This document shows positions 4,236 to 6,517 of a stretch of DNA of 6,517 bases, piece after piece. The DNA is from Bifidobacteriaceae bacterium (GTDB lineage: Bacteria; Actinomycetota; Actinomycetes; Actinomycetales; WQXJ01), in assembly GCA_031255075.1 (NCBI GenBank), contig JAIRTF010000085.1:1-6517 (forward strand), in the 5' to 3' direction. The notes below the pieces were generated by a model, which ran no database searches, had not been told where the DNA came from, and saw only the letters and a program-made list of their open reading frames with translations. How positions within the stretch are numbered: the stretch's first letter is position 1; the number at the start of each line of letters is the position of its first letter. Position numbers and translations under genes: made by a program.

Positions 4236-6517
4236 GTGAGCGAGTCTTCAAGCATCCGGGGCGACCGCCTCAGCTTGGGTATTGATGTGGGCTCCACCAC
4301 CGTCAAAGCAACTCTGCTGGACGGCGGCGAAGTGGTCTTCGCGGACTACCGGCGGCACAACGCGGATGTCCGAATTGAACTGGCCAAGTTGCTCCAAGCG
4401 GTGGCCGAGGCCGCTCCTGAGGCCAGCGCCCAAGTGGCGGTCACCGGATCCGGCGGGATGGGCATGGCTGAGGCGTTGGGCGTCCCGTTTGTCCAAGAGG
4501 TGATTGCGGAAACGGCCGCCATCCGCCGGCTCCACCCGGACACCGATGTGATCATTGAACTGGGCGGCGAAGACGCCAAGATCACCTACCTAAAACCGGT
4601 GGTTGAACAGCGCATGAACGGCACCTGCGCCGGTGGCACGGGCGCGTTCATCGACCAGATGGCCACCTTGTTGGGCGCCGACGCGGCCGGCCTGGACCGC
4701 CTGGCCGGCGCCCACACCACGCTCTACCCGATCGCCTCGCGTTGCGGTGTGTTCGCCAAGACCGACCTGCAGCCGTTGATGAACGATGGCGCGCGCCACG
4801 AAGACCTGGCGGCTTCCATTTTCCAAGCGGTCGCCACCCAAACCATCGCCGGGCTGGCTTGCGGGCGGCCGGTGCGCGGAAATGTGGCGTTGTTGGGTGG
4901 CCCGCTGTACTTTATGCCGGAATTGCGCGAAGCGTTCGGGCGGGCTCTGTCCGGTGGAGGTGCCGAGTTGTTCTGCCCGCCACGGGCTCAACTGCTGGTA
5001 GCGATGGGCGCGGCCTATTTGGCGGCAGACTCGCAGCCGGCCCTGCTGACTGACCTGGCCGAGCGGGCGCGAGCCGCCAGAAACCCAGCTCCCGGCCAAC
5101 ACGGACCGCTCCGTCCGCTCTTTGCCGATGCGGCCGAGCGCGCCGCCTTCGAAGCCCGCCACGCCCAAGCCAAGGTTCCGCGTATCCCGATTGACCAGGT
5201 CAAAGGCGCCTGCTTCTTGGGCATAGACGCCGGATCAACCACCCTCAAAGCGGTCGCCATTGATGAAGCCGGCCGCATCTGCTTCACCCACTACGCCGCC
5301 AACCAAGGGTCAATTGTCAACGCCGCCGCGGACATCGTGGCCCAACTTAGGCGCGAACTGCCGGGGGCAGCAGTCATAGCCAGAGCCTGCGCCACCGGTT
5401 ACGGCGAAGGCCTGGTCCGGGCGGCTCTCCACGTGGACTACGGCGAAGTTGAGACCATGGCCCACTACCGGGCCGCAGAATTCGTTGATCCGCAGGTCAC
5501 CGCAGTGATCGATATTGGCGGCCAGGACATGAAGTACCTGCGGGTGGTGGATGGCGCAATTGATGAGATTCGCGTCAACGAGGCCTGTTCTTCAGGTTGC
5601 GGCTCCTTCCTGCAAACCTTCGCCCAGACCATGTCTCTGGACGTGGACACCTTCTGCCAGGCGGCGCTGGCTTCCTTCGCGCCGGTTGACCTGGGTTCCC
5701 GCTGCACGGTTTTCATGAACTCATCGGTCAAAGCCGCCCAAAAGGACGGCGCATCCGTTGGTGACATCGCCGCCGGTTTGAGCTACTCGGTGATCCGCAA
5801 CGCCCTCTACAAAGTCATCAAGTTACGTGAACCAGCCCAGATGGGCGGGCACGTAGTGGTCCAGGGTGGCACCTTCTTGTCCGATGCCGTGTTGCGAGCC
5901 TTCGAGTTATTGACCGGTTGCGAGGTGACCCGCCCGGACTTGGCCGGGTTGATGGGCGCCTTCGGGGCGGCGCTGATAGCCCGCAGCCGGTTCACACCCG
6001 GCAGTCCATCTACTTTGCTGCCGCCGCTGGCTTTGCGGAACCTGACTGTCACATCCCACACCGAGACCTGCAAACTGTGTCAAAACCATTGCAAGTGCAC
6101 CATCTCCGAATTCCCCGATGGTTCCAAACATGTCTCCGGTAACCGATGCGAACGCGGCGGCGACCGAACCAAAGCCAAATCAAGTTTGCCTAACCTGTTT
6201 GACTTCAAATACAAGCGGTTGTTCTCCTACCGGCGGCTCACCGAAGCGGCCGCCCATCGCGGCGATATTGGCATTCCGCGGGTCTTGAACATGTATGAGA
6301 ACTATCCGCTGTGGTTCACCATTTTGACCAAACTCGGTTTCCGAGTGATGCTGTCCGGCCGGTCCAGCCACGAACTGTTCACCAGCGGCATGGATTCAAT
6401 CGCCTCAGAGAACATCTGCTACCCAGCCAAACTGGTCCACGGCCACATTGAGCAACTGGTGTCCCGTGGGGTCAAGACCATCTTCTATCCGTCAGTGTCC
6501 TTTGAACGGGAGCTGGC
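4236..6517 (+). CDS. Large 2-hydroxyacyl-CoA dehydratase activase-like protein (BadF/BadG/HgdC family, tandem ASKHA domains plus DUF2229), 3'-partial
   Basis: The frame is open from GTG 4236 to the window edge (760 complete codons, no stop); relatives are roughly twice this length. Domain 1 (about 13-265) is an ASKHA ATPase with GIDVGSTT (15-22) and ELGGEDAK (108-115), and carries the two Cys that in HgdC-type activators hold a [4Fe-4S] cluster across the dimer: C131 in NGTCAGGTGAF and C170 in SRCGVF. Domain 2 (about 327-585) repeats this: GIDAGSTT (329-336), DIGGQDMK (426-433), C451 and C455 in ACSSGCGSF, C490 in SRCTVF. A Cys-rich connector follows (C612, C615, C619, C621, C638). Residues from about 677 (IGIPRVLNMYENYPLW, then CYPAKLVHGHIEQL) match DUF2229. 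Family knowledge: such activators use ATP hydrolysis to drive low-potential electron transfer into radical dehydratases of the 2-hydroxyglutaryl-CoA type. The long fused versions are less well characterised, so the partner and substrate are unknown. The gene diverges from the LacI-type regulator. Confidence is high for family, low for the physiological role. Confidence 0.95.
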   Translation, partial: MSESSSIRGDRLSLGIDVGSTTVKATLLDGGEVVFADYRRHNADVRIELAKLLQAVAEAAPEASAQVAVTGSGGMGMAEALGVPFVQEVIAETAAIRRLHPDTDVIIELGGEDAKITYLKPVVEQRMNGTCAGGTGAFIDQMATLLGADAAGLDRLAGAHTTLYPIASRCGVFAKTDLQPLMNDGARHEDLAASIFQAVATQTIAGLACGRPVRGNVALLGGPLYFMPELREAFGRALSGGGAELFCPPRAQLLVAMGAAYLAADSQPALLTDLAERARAARNPAPGQHGPLRPLFADAAERAAFEARHAQAKVPRIPIDQVKGACFLGIDAGSTTLKAVAIDEAGRICFTHYAANQGSIVNAAADIVAQLRRELPGAAVIARACATGYGEGLVRAALHVDYGEVETMAHYRAAEFVDPQVTAVIDIGGQDMKYLRVVDGAIDEIRVNEACSSGCGSFLQTFAQTMSLDVDTFCQAALASFAPVDLGSRCTVFMNSSVKAAQKDGASVGDIAAGLSYSVIRNALYKVIKLREPAQMGGHVVVQGGTFLSDAVLRAFELLTGCEVTRPDLAGLMGAFGAALIARSRFTPGSPSTLLPPLALRNLTVTSHTETCKLCQNHCKCTISEFPDGSKHVSGNRCERGGDRTKAKSSLPNLFDFKYKRLFSYRRLTEAAAHRGDIGIPRVLNMYENYPLWFTILTKLGFRVMLSGRSSHELFTSGMDSIASENICYPAKLVHGHIEQLVSRGVKTIFYPSVSFEREL
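6069..6149 (+). other. Cys-rich connector motif of the activase
   Basis: This part encodes residues 612-638 with C612-x2-C615-x3-C619-x-C621 and, 17 residues on, C638 in GNRCERGG. The spacing suggests a metal or iron-sulfur site between the second ATPase domain and DUF2229. From memory such a motif recurs in long fused activases; which metal it binds is inference. Confidence 0.6.

Noticed and set aside
3985..4239. Plus-strand open frame through the intergenic region, whose TGA overlaps the activase GTG (GTGA); it also has an internal ATG at 4159 giving 26 codons.
   Set aside because: The stop-start overlap is suggestive of coupling, but no Shine-Dalgarno precedes either ATG, the translation is low complexity (Gly/Pro/Ser-rich at the end) with no motif, and it runs through the putative promoter elements. 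A leader peptide cannot be excluded.
4590..5168. Minus-strand open frame (192 codons) opposite activase domain 1.
   Set aside because: It is a shadow of the activase frame, which carries clear ATPase and cluster motifs there.
1..6517. tRNA or rRNA genes, CRISPR arrays, insertion sequences or phage attachment sites.
   Set aside because: Nearly all of the window is accounted for by four well-recognised coding regions. I found no regularly spaced repeats, no transposase motifs and no tRNA-like cloverleaf in the single intergenic region.

Overview
The window is GC-rich and densely coded, with one overlapping gene pair, GTG starts and strong GGAGG ribosome-binding sites. It looks like chromosomal DNA from a high-GC Gram-positive bacterium, most probably an actinomycete relative. 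The large 2-hydroxyacyl-CoA dehydratase activase belongs to an oxygen-sensitive family, so an anaerobic or fermentative lifestyle is likely. The taxon is an inference from composition and gene content; no rRNA or marker gene is present.

Layout. (1) Bases 1-2936, plus strand: the end of an oligo/dipeptide ABC transporter operon. The first gene is a 5'-truncated DppD/OppD-type ATPase. It overlaps by ATGA a 730-residue protein that joins a complete DppF/OppF-type ATPase to a complete HSL-type alpha/beta-hydrolase through an Ala/Pro/Gly-rich linker. (2) Bases 2962-3978, minus strand: a LacI-family repressor that converges on the transporter operon, with only 25 bases between the two stop codons. 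(3) Bases 3979-4235: a 257-base divergent intergenic region with candidate operator palindromes, a possible leaderless start for the repressor, and a GC-rich hairpin just before the next gene's Shine-Dalgarno site. (4) Bases 4236-6517, plus strand: the first 760 codons of a giant BadF/BadG/HgdC-type activase with two tandem ASKHA ATPase domains, a Cys-rich connector and the start of a DUF2229 region. It runs off the window without a stop and is open in frame throughout.

How the genes may work together. The transporter genes would energise uptake of peptides or related small molecules, and the fused esterase could hydrolyse an ester, amide or acyl group on the imported substrate at the membrane. 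The LacI-type protein lies head to head with the activase and is the natural candidate to control it and itself. No dehydratase subunit gene is visible, so the activase's partner is unknown. The most unusual object in the window is the ABC ATPase-esterase fusion.
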